Both the position numbers and the translations under genes were made by a program. A stretch of 64,000 nt of DNA from NCBI RefSeq assembly GCF_007830495.1, contig NZ_VLKW01000006.1, positions 120,095 through 184,094 on the forward strand, given 5' to 3'. The stretch's first letter is position 1. Every line of letters starts with the position of its first letter. This DNA is from Pseudoduganella flava. Its GTDB lineage: Bacteria; Pseudomonadota; Gammaproteobacteria; Burkholderiales; Burkholderiaceae_D. The notes beneath the pieces are model-generated. The model saw nothing but the letters and a program-made list of their open reading frames with translations. It made no database searches and was not told the origin of the DNA. Positions 34,255 to 43,604 of the stretch are shown here, in pieces.

Positions 34255-34637
34255 GCCAGCGCAAACCCCTCATCGATCCAGCCGGTAATCCCGCCCGTCA
34301 TGATCTTGACGGGCCGGCCCAGCTTGGCCAGCCGGATCGCCGCGCGTGCCGCGCCGTTGCAGTGCGGCCCCGCGCAGTAGGTGACGAACACCGTCTCGGC
34401 CGGGTACTCCGCCAGCTTCGAGCCGATGATCTTCCGGTGCGCGAGGTCGACGGCGCCCGGCACGTGGCCGGCGTTGTAGCTCTCCGTGCCGCGCACGTCC
34501 AGCAGCACGAAGTCCTGGTCCGGTGTGCCCATCACGCTGTGCACGTCCCAGCAATCCGTCTCGAACCTGAACTGGCGTTCGAAATGCGCCAGCGCTTCGT
34601 CGTGCGGTGCCGCGGCCACTTCGGTAACGATCGACAT
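34233..34637 (-). CDS. Rhodanese-domain sulfurtransferase
   Basis: 134 residues, a single rhodanese domain: VLLDVRGTESYNAGHVPGAVDL, then the active-site loop VTYCAGPHCNGA (catalytic Cys) and the CH2B-like end KIMTGGITGWIDEGF. It moves sulfane sulfur from thiosulfate or persulfides to acceptors. AGGAGG precedes the ATG. The last residues, AGQTHRV, and the stop are encoded by the third GGGTCAGACCC palindrome, so the C-terminus was probably altered by repeat insertion. It is divergent from the FtrA-like regulator. Confidence 0.88.
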   Translation of the reverse strand: MSIVTEVAAAPHDEALAHFERQFRFETDCWDVHSVMGTPDQDFVLLDVRGTESYNAGHVPGAVDLAHRKIIGSKLAEYPAETVFVTYCAGPHCNGAARAAIRLAKLGRPVKIMTGGITGWIDEGFALAGQTHRV

Positions 34638-34731
34638 GCTTCCTCCTGTAGTGTTGAACGAGGCTTCATTGTGGCCGCGCCGCGCGCGTGCCGGCAGTGG
34701 CGCGAACGCCAGCTTGCGTTAAGATCACGCC

Positions 34732-35703
34732 ATGGGCAAGTCAAAACATCTCGTTGTCGCACTGGCCTACGATGGGCTGTGCACCTTTGAATTCGGCTGC
34801 ACCGTCGAACTGTTCGCACTGGAGCGCCCCGAGCTGGGCGTGGACTGGTACGACTTCCAGGTGTGCGCCGTCGAGCGCGGGCCGATCCGTGCCGCCGGCG
34901 GCATCACCGTGCAGGCCCGCTACGCGCCGGGGCTGCTGAAGCAGGCGGACACCATCGTCATTCCCGGCTGGCGCGGCGCGGACGTGCCGCCGCCGCCAGC
35001 GCTGCTCGCAGCACTGCGTGCGGCCCACGCCCGCGGCGCGCGCCTGTGCTCGATCTGTTCCGGCGTGTTCGTGCTGGCGGCGGCCGGTGTGCTCGATGGC
35101 CTGCGCGCGACGACGCACTGGCGCTATGCGGAACAACTGGCCGCGCGCTACCCGGCGATCCAGGTGGAAGCGGATGCGCTGTACATCGACAACGGCCAGG
35201 TGATCACGTCGGCCGGTTCGGCGGCCGGCCTCGACATGCTGCTGCACCTGGTGCGGCGCGATTACGGCGCGCGGGTCGGCAACCTGGTGGCGCAGCGGCT
35301 TGTCGTGCCGCCGCACCGCGAAGGCGGCCAGGCGCAGTTCGTGCCGCGGCCGATGCCGCCCGACGAAGTGGGCCGGCTGACGAAGCTGATGGACTGGCTG
35401 CGCCGCCACCCCGCGCAACCGCACAGCGTGGCGACGATGGCCGAGCGCGCGGCGATGAGCCCGCGCACATTGCAGCGCCAGTTCCGCGATGCGACGGGCA
35501 TGGGACCGCTCGAATGGCTGACGCGCGAGCGCATCGCGATCGCCAAGGATTTGCTGGAATCGCCGCTGCCGCTGGCGCAGGTGGCCGAGCGCGCCGGCTT
35601 CGGCTCCGAGGAAACGCTGCGCCACCACTTCCGCCGCCTCGTCGCAACGACGCCGGGCGCTTACCGGAAAGCATTCCTTGTTGCGGAGTCATCGGTCGAC
35701 TAA
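34732..35703 (+). CDS. ftrA: GlxA/FtrA-like AraC-family regulator with DJ-1/PfpI domain
   Basis: 323 residues. The N-terminal DJ-1/PfpI-type domain spans about 8-185 (VALAYDGLCTFEFG, the Cys-containing elbow CSICSGVFVLAAAG). The C-terminal AraC domain spans about 215-318, with HTH motifs VATMAERAAMSPRTLQRQFRDATG and VAERAGFGSEETLRHHFRR. FtrA-like proteins are commonly divergent from rhodanese genes, as here with 94 bp between. It probably regulates that gene. The ligand is unknown. Confidence 0.88.
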   Translation: MGKSKHLVVALAYDGLCTFEFGCTVELFALERPELGVDWYDFQVCAVERGPIRAAGGITVQARYAPGLLKQADTIVIPGWRGADVPPPPALLAALRAAHARGARLCSICSGVFVLAAAGVLDGLRATTHWRYAEQLAARYPAIQVEADALYIDNGQVITSAGSAAGLDMLLHLVRRDYGARVGNLVAQRLVVPPHREGGQAQFVPRPMPPDEVGRLTKLMDWLRRHPAQPHSVATMAERAAMSPRTLQRQFRDATGMGPLEWLTRERIAIAKDLLESPLPLAQVAERAGFGSEETLRHHFRRLVATTPGAYRKAFLVAESSVD

Positions 35704-35747
35704 GCTGCATGAGCGCGGCCGCCGGCCGCCTTGCGAGGAGAGCACAG

Positions 35748-36107
35748 ATGGCTTATGTCGATGGTTTCGTCACCCCCGTACCGAAGAGCAAGCTGGAACA
35801 GTACCGCACGCATGCCGAGCTGGCCGGCAAGGTCTGGCGCGAGCATGGCGCGCTTGAATTCCGCGAATGCATCGCGGAAGACGTCAAGCCGGGAAAACTC
35901 ACGTCTTTTCCACAGGCCGTGCAGCTGCAGGACGATGAAGTGGTGTTCTTTTCGTACATCGTCTACAAGGATCGCGCCGAGCGCGATGCGGTCAACGAGA
36001 AAGTGATGAGCGATCCCCGCCTGGCCGAGATGATGGAAGGGAAGGACATGCCATTCGACGGCAAGCGCATGTTCTGGGGCGGCTTCGAAACGTTCGTCAG
36101 CCTGTAG
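35748..36107 (+). CDS. DUF1428 family protein
   Basis: 119 residues from ATG 35748 (GAGGAG upstream). It matches the DUF1428 pattern: YVDGFVTPVPKSKLEQYRTHAELAG at the start, FRECIAEDV, VFFSYIVYKDRAERDAVNEKVMSDPR and the end FDGKRMFWGGFETFV. These are dimeric alpha-beta barrel proteins of unknown function. It sits 44 nt after ftrA on the same strand. Its 3' end overlaps the convergent DUF6058 gene by 11 nt. Confidence 0.9.
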   Translation: MAYVDGFVTPVPKSKLEQYRTHAELAGKVWREHGALEFRECIAEDVKPGKLTSFPQAVQLQDDEVVFFSYIVYKDRAERDAVNEKVMSDPRLAEMMEGKDMPFDGKRMFWGGFETFVSL

Positions 36108-36708
36108 CACCAGCCAGTCCGAAGCGGGCGCGCACCGCGTCGACGAGCCGGTGCCGCGAGCTGCGTGCGCGTTCGTGCGGCGCGAACGGGCTGCTGGCCG
36201 CATCCAGCAGGTCCACGGCCGCATGCAGCGCGGTGTGGTCCGAATTCGGGTCCGACTCGGGCTGCGCAATCAACCGGGTGATGGTGGTTGCCGCCCATTC
36301 CTTGGCCGCGATGTCTTCCGGCAGGCCGGACTTCGTGCACAGGCCGTATGTGCCGTCGAGGAAGCCGCGCCATTCGGCCGGCAGGTCCGCCGTTGCCGCG
36401 GGGTCGAGCGCATGCAGCCGTGCCAGGTAACGCCGCTCGAACAGCGCGCGTGCCGCGCTTTCGCCGTCCAGCGTGCGCACCGCGGCGATCCACGCCGGCG
36501 TACCCACCGCATAGTAGCGGCGCGTGGCGTCTTCCGCATGGCTGCCGAAGAACGACGTGCAGCGCACCGTCAGTGCCAGCCGGTAGGCAGGTTGCGGCAC
36601 CATGCCGCGGCTTTGCAGCGCCACGAGGGTAGGAGAGTCGATGCCTGCGGCGGCCAGCAGCGCCGCCTCCGTCAGCAGGTGGGTGTCGAGATAAGTCAGC
36701 AGGTCCAT
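36097..36708 (-). CDS. DUF6058 family protein
   Basis: 203 residues from ATG 36708 (MDLLTYLDTHLLTEAALL), with a GAGG-containing Shine-Dalgarno. An N-terminal helical or HTH-like region (AGIDSPTLVALQSRGMVPQPAYRL) is followed by FFGSHAEDATRRYYAVGTPAWI, and later DGTYGLCTKSGLPEDIA. The pattern agrees with DUF6058, a family annotated from natural-product clusters with no defined reaction. It is the last gene behind pabBC, with 82 nt between. Whether it is related to folate or chorismate chemistry is unknown. Confidence 0.7.
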   Translation of the reverse strand: MDLLTYLDTHLLTEAALLAAAGIDSPTLVALQSRGMVPQPAYRLALTVRCTSFFGSHAEDATRRYYAVGTPAWIAAVRTLDGESAARALFERRYLARLHALDPAATADLPAEWRGFLDGTYGLCTKSGLPEDIAAKEWAATTITRLIAQPESDPNSDHTALHAAVDLLDAASSPFAPHERARSSRHRLVDAVRARFGLAGATG

Positions 36709-36790
36709 CGGGCGCCTCACGCAAGGATAAAGCGCCACTGTAGGGGCAGCAGGGCGGCCTCGCTTCGGCCGCCGCCGCATCATGCCTGCA

Positions 36791-38593
36791 TCATGGTTGC
36801 AGCAGCTCCGCGCGCAGCGCACCCCGCAACGCATTGCAGACGACGATCTCCTCGGCCCGCTCCAGCATCGCCCGCGTGGTGACGGCTTCCGTGGCGCCCC
36901 ATGCGTCCAGCACGACGGCACGCATCACGCCCGGCAGCAGCCCGCAGGACAGCGCCGGCGTCAGCCAGCGGCCGTCCAGCCGGATGAAGACGCTGCTGCG
37001 TCCTCCTTCCGTCAATTCTCCCCGTTCGTTGAAGAACAGCTGGTCGAACGCGCCCTGCGCCTCGGCCGCCTTCCACGCGGCGTCATAGCGGCTGCGCAGC
37101 GTTGTCTTGTGGCGCAGGAACAGGTCGTCCGACCGGGTCGGTTCCGATGCCAGCAGCACCCGTACCGGCTGATTCAACGGCATGAGGGCAGCCGTCTGCA
37201 CCGCGAACGCGCCGGCCTGGTTCAGCGCCAGACGCAGGCGGTGTGGCACATCGTCGGGCAGGCCGTTGCAGGCCAAGGTGAGGTAGGCGCGTGCCGCCGC
37301 CTCGTCCCACGCGAAGCCGAAATAGCGGGCGGATGCGGCCAGCCGCGCCAGGTGCAGGTCGACGTGACGGGCACCCTGCGCGCGCGTGGCGTACATCGTC
37401 TCGAACAATTCGAAGTCGTTCGAAAGCCCCGTCAGGAAGCGCGCCTTCAGCGCGCATTCGGCATATTCGTCGGCCGCCACGCTGTCGTACACGATGCCGG
37501 CGCCGACGCCCATCTCGCCGCGGCGCACGCCGTGCTCCGCGGGGCGCAGCGCCAGCGTGCGGATCGGCACGTTCAGGCAGAAGTCGCCCAGCGTGCGGCC
37601 CGCCGGCGGCGGCGCGAACCAGCCGACCGCGCCCGTGTACAGACCGCGCGGGTCCGGCTCCAGCTCCGCGATGATCTCCATCGTGCGCCGTTTCGGCGCG
37701 CCGGTGATCGAGCCGCATGGGTACAGCGCGTCGAACACGTCCTTCAGTGTCGCAGCGGGGCGCAGCGCCGCCTGCACGGTGGACGTCATCTGCAGCACGC
37801 CGCTGTAGCGCCGCACGTCGAACAGCGCCGGCACCTGCACGGTCCCGGTGGCGGCGATACGGCCGATGTCGTTGCGCAGCAGGTCGACGATCATCAGGTT
37901 TTCCGCGCGGTTCTTCGGGTCGGCCGCCAGTGCGGCGGCGCGGCGCGCGTTGTCCTCTGCCGCATCGGTGGCCGGCGCCGTGCCCTTCATCGGCTGCGCC
38001 GTCAGCGTGCCCGCTTCGTGGCGCACGAACAGCTCGGGCGACAGCGACAGCACGGCGCTGCCGTCGTCCAGCATCACCAGCGCGCCGTACGGCACCGGCT
38101 GGCGCGCGCGCAAGCGCTGGTACAGCGCGAACGGCGAGCCGAACGCGTCGAAGCGCAACCGGTACGTGTAGTTGACCTGATACGTGTCGCCGGCGGCGAT
38201 GTAGTCGCGGATGCGACCGAGAGCGGCGGTGAACGTGGCCTCGTCGATGTTCGCATGCAGACCGGCGAGGCCGGCAACGTCGTCGCCGGCGCGGGCCGCG
38301 ATCCAGCGCGCTACCTCTTCGCCGTCCGGGTGATCGCACTGCGCGAACAGCAGCACCTGCGCCAGCGGCGTGGTGCCGTCGCGCGGCGCGATACCGACGA
38401 GGTGGTGGCCCAGTTCATAGCTGCACAGTACCGCCGCGTGCAGGCCCTGCGCCAGCGCCGCCTGCAGCTCGTCCAGCAGCGCGGGCCAGGCCGCGAAGTC
38501 CGTGCACGTCAGCGTGCGCACGTGCCCCGTCAGCAGCCGCGAACGGCCAGGCACGCCAGTGGCGTCATCGAACAGGGCGAAGCAGTCGGACAT
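36791..38593 (-). CDS. pabBC: Aminodeoxychorismate synthase I fused to aminodeoxychorismate lyase
   Basis: 600 residues. The PabB half (about 1-375) has the chorismate-binding signatures AGDTYQVNYTYR, LSLSPELFVR, QPMKGTAPA, DLLRNDIGRIA and GSITGAPKRRTMEII. The PabC half (about 385-600) is a fold-type IV PLP enzyme: ETMYATRAQGARHVDLHLARL, then RHKTTLRSRY with the PLP Lys, FNERGELTEGGRSSVF. The fusion makes 4-aminobenzoate from chorismate with ammonia from a PabA partner. Such PabBC fusions are common in Betaproteobacteria. It starts 14 nt after the slmA stop, so it is likely co-transcribed. Confidence 0.93.
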   Translation of the reverse strand: MSDCFALFDDATGVPGRSRLLTGHVRTLTCTDFAAWPALLDELQAALAQGLHAAVLCSYELGHHLVGIAPRDGTTPLAQVLLFAQCDHPDGEEVARWIAARAGDDVAGLAGLHANIDEATFTAALGRIRDYIAAGDTYQVNYTYRLRFDAFGSPFALYQRLRARQPVPYGALVMLDDGSAVLSLSPELFVRHEAGTLTAQPMKGTAPATDAAEDNARRAAALAADPKNRAENLMIVDLLRNDIGRIAATGTVQVPALFDVRRYSGVLQMTSTVQAALRPAATLKDVFDALYPCGSITGAPKRRTMEIIAELEPDPRGLYTGAVGWFAPPPAGRTLGDFCLNVPIRTLALRPAEHGVRRGEMGVGAGIVYDSVAADEYAECALKARFLTGLSNDFELFETMYATRAQGARHVDLHLARLAASARYFGFAWDEAAARAYLTLACNGLPDDVPHRLRLALNQAGAFAVQTAALMPLNQPVRVLLASEPTRSDDLFLRHKTTLRSRYDAAWKAAEAQGAFDQLFFNERGELTEGGRSSVFIRLDGRWLTPALSCGLLPGVMRAVVLDAWGATEAVTTRAMLERAEEIVVCNALRGALRAELLQP

Positions 38594-38607
38594 GTTGTAG
38601 CGTCGGG

Positions 38608-39180
38608 TCAGCGCAGCAGCAGCGCGATCTGCGCCGCGGCATCCTGGCTTGGCCCCAGTGTAAACCCGCTTTTCGCGTAGCGATGCCAGCGTCCCAGCAC
38701 GAAGGCAACCATCAGGTTGGCGCGCGCGGTCACGTCGGCCTCGTGCTCGCTGCCGGGGGCGGCCAGGCGCAGCGCCTGCTTCAGCGCCAGTTCCACGCGG
38801 CCGTAGAACTGGTTCATGCGCTGCTGCAGCCGCTCATCCTCGCCCACCAACGCATCGCCGATCAGTACGCGCGTCATGCCCGGATTGTTGGCGGCGAACT
38901 GCAGCAGCATCGACAGGATGTCGTGCGCCTGCGCCAGCCCGTCATGCTGGCGCTCGGCGATCTGGTTGATCAGCCCGAACACGGACGTTTCGATGAATTC
39001 GATCAGCCCCTCGAACATCTGGGCCTTGCTCGCGAAGTGGCGGTACAGCGCCGCTTCGGACACCTCGAGCCGCCGCGCGAGCGCGGCGGTGGTGATCTTC
39101 TCTCCCTTCGGATGCTCGAGCATCGCGGCCAGGGCCTGGAGGATTTGCAGCTTGCGCTGGCCGGGCGGTTGGGTTGCCAT
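38608..39180 (-). CDS. slmA: Nucleoid occlusion factor SlmA (TetR family)
   Basis: 190 residues from ATG 39180. The TetR HTH is at about 25-60 (ITTAALARRLEVSEAALYRHFASKAQMFEGLIEFIE), matching SlmA closely. The C-terminal ligand/dimer domain ends in the Arg/Lys-poor IALLLR. SlmA binds SBS sites on the chromosome and blocks FtsZ rings over the nucleoid. It lies between a HAD nucleotidase and pabBC, a usual Burkholderiales arrangement downstream of argB. Confidence 0.92.
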   Translation of the reverse strand: MATQPPGQRKLQILQALAAMLEHPKGEKITTAALARRLEVSEAALYRHFASKAQMFEGLIEFIETSVFGLINQIAERQHDGLAQAHDILSMLLQFAANNPGMTRVLIGDALVGEDERLQQRMNQFYGRVELALKQALRLAAPGSEHEADVTARANLMVAFVLGRWHRYAKSGFTLGPSQDAAAQIALLLR

Positions 39181-39203
39181 GTGATGTGAGGATGAACGGT
39201 TAT

Positions 39204-39929
39204 TCAGCGCAGGCGGGCAAGCCGCGCCGGCAGGTGTCTGACGGATTGTACTTTGACGTCGACCCATCCGGGCCGCGTCAGTCGTTTCGCCGGGTGGGCT
39301 GTGGCAACGGCGTCGCCCACCTTCACGTATTGCGTGACCCAGGCGGTGCGCATGCCCAGCGCGTGCGCCGTGCGCAGGTTCGCCAGCGTGTCCTCGACGA
39401 GGATGCAGCGGCGCGCCGTCACGCGCTGGTGGCGCATCACCTTGCGCAGCAACAGCTTCGACGGCTTCGGCCGCAGCTGGCCGTGCACGCGCATCGACTC
39501 GACAGCGATGTGGTGCGCGAAATGACGTTGGATGCCCAGGTGGCGCAGCACCATCGTCGAGTAGCGGTGCGGCGCGTTCGTCAGCAGCACCTTCCTGCCC
39601 GGCAGGCGGCGCAGCAGTTCACCGAGCCCCTTCTCGTGGCGGATCATCGACGCCAGGTCGTCCATCTCGTGCGTCTCGGCGAGGAAGTGGCCCGCGTCCA
39701 CGCCGTGGTGCTTCACGAGGCCCAGCAACGTGGCCCCATAGCGCTTCCAGTACAGCGTGCGCGCCGCGTTCACGGCGTCGATGCCGGCCGGCGTCGTGCC
39801 GTCGCCCAGCACGCGCGCGATATAGGCGTTCATGTTCGCCATGATCGCCGGGAAGATCGCGTGCGAAGCGTTGTGCAGCGTGTTATCCAGGTCGAACAGC
39901 CAGACCGGTGCCAAAGGTTTAATATTCAC
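39204..39929 (-). CDS. HAD-family pyrimidine 5'-nucleotidase
   Basis: 241 residues from a GTG at 39929 (GAGAG upstream). HAD motifs: WLFDLDNTLHNAS (motif I, DxDxT), VLLTNAP (motif II, Thr), RPKPSK (motif III Lys) and CILVEDTLANLRTAH (motif IV). It fits the yeast SDT1/bacterial pyrimidine 5'-nucleotidase group. The open frame extends far upstream antisense to the next gene, but that part is a shadow. Only 24 bp separate its start from the divergent TraB/GumN gene. Confidence 0.88.
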   Translation of the reverse strand: MNIKPLAPVWLFDLDNTLHNASHAIFPAIMANMNAYIARVLGDGTTPAGIDAVNAARTLYWKRYGATLLGLVKHHGVDAGHFLAETHEMDDLASMIRHEKGLGELLRRLPGRKVLLTNAPHRYSTMVLRHLGIQRHFAHHIAVESMRVHGQLRPKPSKLLLRKVMRHQRVTARRCILVEDTLANLRTAHALGMRTAWVTQYVKVGDAVATAHPAKRLTRPGWVDVKVQSVRHLPARLARLR

Positions 39930-39953
39930 GTCTCTCGAACTGCAAAGGAAGCC

Positions 39954-40877
39954 ATGCGACGCCAGATTATAGTGATGTTTTGTTGCCTGTTCGTGTTTAC
40001 CGCGGGCCTGGCACCGCAGGCTGTGGCAACGGACAACACCGCGTCGATTCCGAACCGCGGCGCGCTGTTCAAAATCGAGCAGAAAGGCCACGTCAGTTGG
40101 CTGTTCGGCACGATCCACGTGGGTGCCGACAGCTTTTATCCACTGGAGCCGCGCGTGACGGCGGCGCTGCAAAGCGCCTCCGTGCTGGCGCTGGAAGTGG
40201 ATCCGCTGGGCAGCCAGGACGAGATGGCGCGCGCCGTGCGCGAATACGGCATGTATCAGAACGGCCGCGGCCCCGCGTCCAGCGAGCTGCCGGCCGCGTA
40301 CCGCCCGCGCCTGGAGCGGCTGCTGCGCCAGTACGACGTGCCGGCGCCGTCGGTGGCGCCGATGAAGCCGTGGATGATCGCAAGCCTGCTCACGGTGCGC
40401 GAGTTCGAGGCGCAGGGCTACCAGTCCGACCTGGCTGTCGAGGTATGGCTGTCGCGCCAGGCGCGCTCGCGCAAGCAGAAGATCGTGGAACTGGAATCGG
40501 TGCAGGCGCAGATGGCGCTGTTCGGCCGCATGAGCACCGCCGACCAGGCGCTGTTCCTGCGCGAGACGATCGATGCGATCGAGGACAAGGAGCAGGCCGA
40601 CGACGCGCGCGCGATCGCGCAGGCGTGGGCCACGGCGGACCAGGCCGCGCTGGAGCGCATCGCGGAAAAGACAGCCAGCGACGACACGTTCTCCGGCCGC
40701 TTCGTGGCGCGCGTGCTGCTGGATGGCCGCAATCCGCTGCTGGCGGACGGCATCGCGCAGCTGCTGGCGCGCGAACAGCACAGCGTTGCCGCGATCGGCG
40801 TGTTACATCTGGTGGGGAAGGGCAGCGTGCCGGAACTGCTGCGGCGCAAAGGACTGCGGGTGGAACGGATCTACTGA
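39954..40877 (+). CDS. TraB/GumN-family exported protein
   Basis: 307 residues with a signal peptide (MRRQIIVMFCCLFVFTAGLAPQAVA). The family pattern is clear: SWLFGTIHVG near residue 48, EVDPL, VREFEAQGYQSDLAVEVWLS, and the end AAIGVLHLVGKGSVPELLRRKGLRVERI. The GTIH and GVLH His residues are the putative metal ligands of this family (TIKI/TraB metalloprotease-like fold). It lies on the plus strand between two minus-strand genes (HAD nucleotidase and argB) that are often neighbours in related genomes. The role is unknown. Confidence 0.88.
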   Translation: MRRQIIVMFCCLFVFTAGLAPQAVATDNTASIPNRGALFKIEQKGHVSWLFGTIHVGADSFYPLEPRVTAALQSASVLALEVDPLGSQDEMARAVREYGMYQNGRGPASSELPAAYRPRLERLLRQYDVPAPSVAPMKPWMIASLLTVREFEAQGYQSDLAVEVWLSRQARSRKQKIVELESVQAQMALFGRMSTADQALFLRETIDAIEDKEQADDARAIAQAWATADQAALERIAEKTASDDTFSGRFVARVLLDGRNPLLADGIAQLLAREQHSVAAIGVLHLVGKGSVPELLRRKGLRVERIY

Positions 40878-40902
40878 CGGGAATTTACTGCGCGGTGAAG
40901 AC

Positions 40903-40977
<75 letters not shown>

Positions 40978-41011
40978 AGCGGGATACGCAACCGAGTACG
41001 GATTTGCGTAC

Positions 41012-41044
41012 AAAAAAACGGGCGAAACGATCGCCCGTTTTTTT
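41012..41044. terminator. Bidirectional terminator after argB
   Basis: AAAAAAACGGGCG-N7-CGCCCGTTTTTTT, a 13-bp inverted repeat with A and T tracts on both sides. The T tract on the plus strand touches the argB stop codon. It ends argB transcription before the tRNA gene. Confidence 0.85.
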
Positions 41045-41970
41045 CAGTGAGACCGGATCATAGTGCCAAACGCCTGCTCGGTCAACACTTCCAGCAACAG
41101 GCTGTGCTCGATGCGGCCGTCGATGATGTGCACCGTGTTGACGCCGGACTTCGCCGCGTCGAGGGCGGACGAGATCTTCGGCAGCATGCCGCCGGAGATC
41201 GTGCCGTCGGCGAACATCTCGTCGATCTCGCGCGCGGAAAGGTCGGTGACCAGGTTGCCGTTCTTGTCCTGCACGCCGGCGATATTGGTCATCATGATCA
41301 GCTTTTCCGCCTTCAGGATCTCGGCGATCTTGCCGGCCACGACGTCGGCATTGATGTTGTATGCCTGGCCATCCTGGCCGAAGCCGATCGGCGAGATGAT
41401 CGGGATGAACGCGTCGTCCTGCAGCGCCTTGACGACGGCCGGGTTGATCGCCTCGATCTCGCCGACGAAGCCGATGTCCAGGTACTGGCCAGGATTTTCC
41501 TTGTCCGGCATCGACATCTTGCGGGCGCGGATCAGGCCACCGTCCTTGCCCGTCAGGCCCACGGCCTGGCCGCCGTAGTGGTTAATCAGCATGACGATGT
41601 CCTGCTGCACTTCACCGCCCAGCACCCACTCGACGACTTCCATCGTTTCCTCGTCGGTGATGCGCATGCCCTGCACGAACGTACCCTGCTTGCCGATCTT
41701 CTTCAGCGCATTGTCGATCTGCGGACCGCCGCCGTGCACCACGACCGGATTCATGCCGACGAGCTTCAGCAGGATCACGTCGCGCGCGAAGCCGTGCTTC
41801 AGGCGCTCATCGGTCATTGCATTGCCGCCGTATTTGATGACGATGGTTTTGCCATGAAAATTGCGGATGTACGGCAGCGCTTCCGCAAGGATCTGCGCCT
41901 TGATCGCCGGCGATACGGCGGTGAGATCGTCGGCTGGCACATCCAGGTTCAAATTGGTCAGTTGGCTCAT
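41044..41970 (-). CDS. argB: Acetylglutamate kinase
   Basis: 308 residues, slightly longer than E. coli ArgB and like the longer, arginine-sensitive type. It phosphorylates N-acetylglutamate in arginine synthesis. Motifs: [18 protein letters not shown] (ATP site Lys), [37 protein letters not shown]-like [38 protein letters not shown] and [15 protein letters not shown]. The N-terminal helix (about 1-30) is the extension linked to hexamer formation and arginine inhibition. 41971-42122 upstream holds only its promoter region. Confidence 0.96.
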   Translation of the reverse strand: MSQLTNLNLDVPADDLTAVSPAIKAQILAEALPYIRNFHGKTIVIKYGGNAMTDERLKHGFARDVILLKLVGMNPVVVHGGGPQIDNALKKIGKQGTFVQGMRITDEETMEVVEWVLGGEVQQDIVMLINHYGGQAVGLTGKDGGLIRARKMSMPDKENPGQYLDIGFVGEIEAINPAVVKALQDDAFIPIISPIGFGQDGQAYNINADVVAGKIAEILKAEKLIMMTNIAGVQDKNGNLVTDLSAREIDEMFADGTISGGMLPKISSALDAAKSGVNTVHIIDGRIEHSLLLEVLTEQAFGTMIRSH

Positions 41971-42122
41971 GGCGGGTCCGGTAAAGAGTGTGGTGCAATT
42001 TTACAGCGAAGCGGTGTTCGAAGCCGCAGCGGACCGGCTCGTCAGGCCCGCCGGGCTGCGTTTGACGCGCATTATAGGGCCAATCGCTTGTGATTTCCGC
42101 ATCGATCATCTAGCCTGTCGGG

Positions 42123-42359
42123 ATGAGCACATGCACGCGCTGCGGCGCGACTTTTCATTGCGCGCTCGGCGACGGCAATGGCGCCCCCGATGCCGAACCT
42201 TGCTGGTGCACGGCGTTGCCGCCCGCTGTCCCTGTCCCGGTCCCGGGCGCGGATGAGGTACAGGCCGAGGCGGTCGGGTGCTGGTGCCCGGCGTGCCTGC
42301 GCCGGCACATCGATGAGCTGGAGCGGAAGAAGAGCGATCCGTCCGTCAGCCTGCCCTGA
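42123..42359 (+). CDS. Cysteine-rich CWC family protein
   Basis: 78 residues with paired Cys motifs typical of the cysteine-rich CWC family: CTRCGATFHCALG at the start, PCWCTALPP and CWCPACLRRHIDEL near the end. The cysteines probably bind zinc. A C-terminal Lys/Glu-rich segment follows. It is a short cytosolic protein of unknown function. The last 14 nt overlap the convergent depolymerase-like gene. Confidence 0.85.
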   Translation: MSTCTRCGATFHCALGDGNGAPDAEPCWCTALPPAVPVPVPGADEVQAEAVGCWCPACLRRHIDELERKKSDPSVSLP

Positions 42360-43395
42360 CCGTGCTGAAGAAACGCATCATCTCGCGGCTCGCATCGGGC
42401 CCCTTGCCATCCGTATAACTCCCCGCCGAACTGCCGCCGGACCACGCGTGCCCCGCGCCATGGATGACCCAGTGCTCGGCCAGCGGCGAACCGTCGTGCA
42501 GCCCGTGCTTGATGCGCGTGTAGGCATAACCGTCCGGCACGCGGCCGGCCAGTTGCGACGGCAGCGCCATCGGCCCCAGCGGATGGCTGCGCAAGCCCTG
42601 CGCCATCAGCTCCTCGCCATTGACGGGGTGGACCGTCGTATCCTGGTCGCCGTGGAACACGATGATCGGCAAGCCCGCGCTCTTCGCCGAGCGCGCGCTC
42701 GTCGCGCCGCGCTTCATCGCCGACAGCGCGGACGGCAAATCGCTGGCCGACGCGAACGGCAGGCCGGAATGCACGCCGACGGCCGAGAAGAGTTCCGGGT
42801 ACAGCGTGCCGACGATGACGGCCATCGCGCCGCCCGCCGACATGCCGGCGATATAGACCTGGCCGGGAGCGACGGGGTAGGTGTCCATGATGTCGCGCGT
42901 GATGCCGGCGATGATCGACGGTTCGCCCTGGCCGTGCTGCTGGTCCAGCGCGTTGAACCAGTTCCAGCAACGCGAATTATTGGCGTCCGCCGATTGCGCC
43001 GGATACACGACGAAGCAGCGGCGCTCCTCGGCCACGGCGTTCATCTGCGTGCCGGCGGCGAAATCGTCCGGGTCCTGCGCGCAGCCGTGCAGCATCACAA
43101 CGAGCGGCAGCGGCTGGCCTTTCCAGCACGCGGGCACATACAGCTTGTAGGCGCGGCTGCCGGCATCGTTCGTATAGGTGCCGTGCAGGAAGCGGGCACC
43201 CGCGGGTGGGCGGTTGGGTGTGGCCCCAGGTGGATCGAATACCGTTTCCGGCAGTTCGAACGACGGCAAATCGAACGACGGCAAATCGAAGGGAGACAGC
43301 GGGAAGGCTGGCTCGGGCAGATCGGGCAGGTCGCGGCCAAACAATAGCTTGACCGTCTTTCGAACCTGCTTCAACCAATGGTGACCCTGGCTCAT
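42346..43395 (-). CDS. PHB-depolymerase-like esterase (type 1 catalytic domain, LpqC-like)
   Basis: 349 residues from ATG 43395 (MSQGHHWLKQVRKTVK). There is no signal peptide; a 15-bp repeat encodes FDLPSFDLPSFELP at about 45-60. The alpha/beta-hydrolase core has the oxyanion motif LHGCAQ, lipase box AGMSAGGAMA (nucleophile Ser), FHGDQDTTVHP (Asp) and HGAGHAWSGG (His). It fits the type 1 short-chain PHA depolymerase or feruloyl-esterase-like family. An intracellular polyester or general esterase role is likely. It differs from the exported type 2 enzyme at 32216. Confidence 0.88.
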   Translation of the reverse strand: MSQGHHWLKQVRKTVKLLFGRDLPDLPEPAFPLSPFDLPSFDLPSFELPETVFDPPGATPNRPPAGARFLHGTYTNDAGSRAYKLYVPACWKGQPLPLVVMLHGCAQDPDDFAAGTQMNAVAEERRCFVVYPAQSADANNSRCWNWFNALDQQHGQGEPSIIAGITRDIMDTYPVAPGQVYIAGMSAGGAMAVIVGTLYPELFSAVGVHSGLPFASASDLPSALSAMKRGATSARSAKSAGLPIIVFHGDQDTTVHPVNGEELMAQGLRSHPLGPMALPSQLAGRVPDGYAYTRIKHGLHDGSPLAEHWVIHGAGHAWSGGSSAGSYTDGKGPDASREMMRFFSTVRAG

Positions 43396-43604
43396 GACGT
43401 ACCTCGGAGGCTGGTGGATTGTCAGTCGTGCACGCACCGCCGGCGTTCGCGGGCGTTATCAAACGAGCATGCACCGTGCTGCGTCTCCTCTGCGCTCCGT
43501 GCTGTCCACGGGCCTTTGTTTTGGTCCAGTATAGCCAAAATCGCCAAACGGGGGTGCCACACTGTATCGGCTAAAATACAGCCTTACCCGAACCCCTCTC
43601 CACG

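Noticed and set aside
39930..40781. Upstream extension of the nucleotidase frame
   Set aside because: It is antisense to the TraB/GumN gene. The HAD motif I begins directly after the GTG at 39929.
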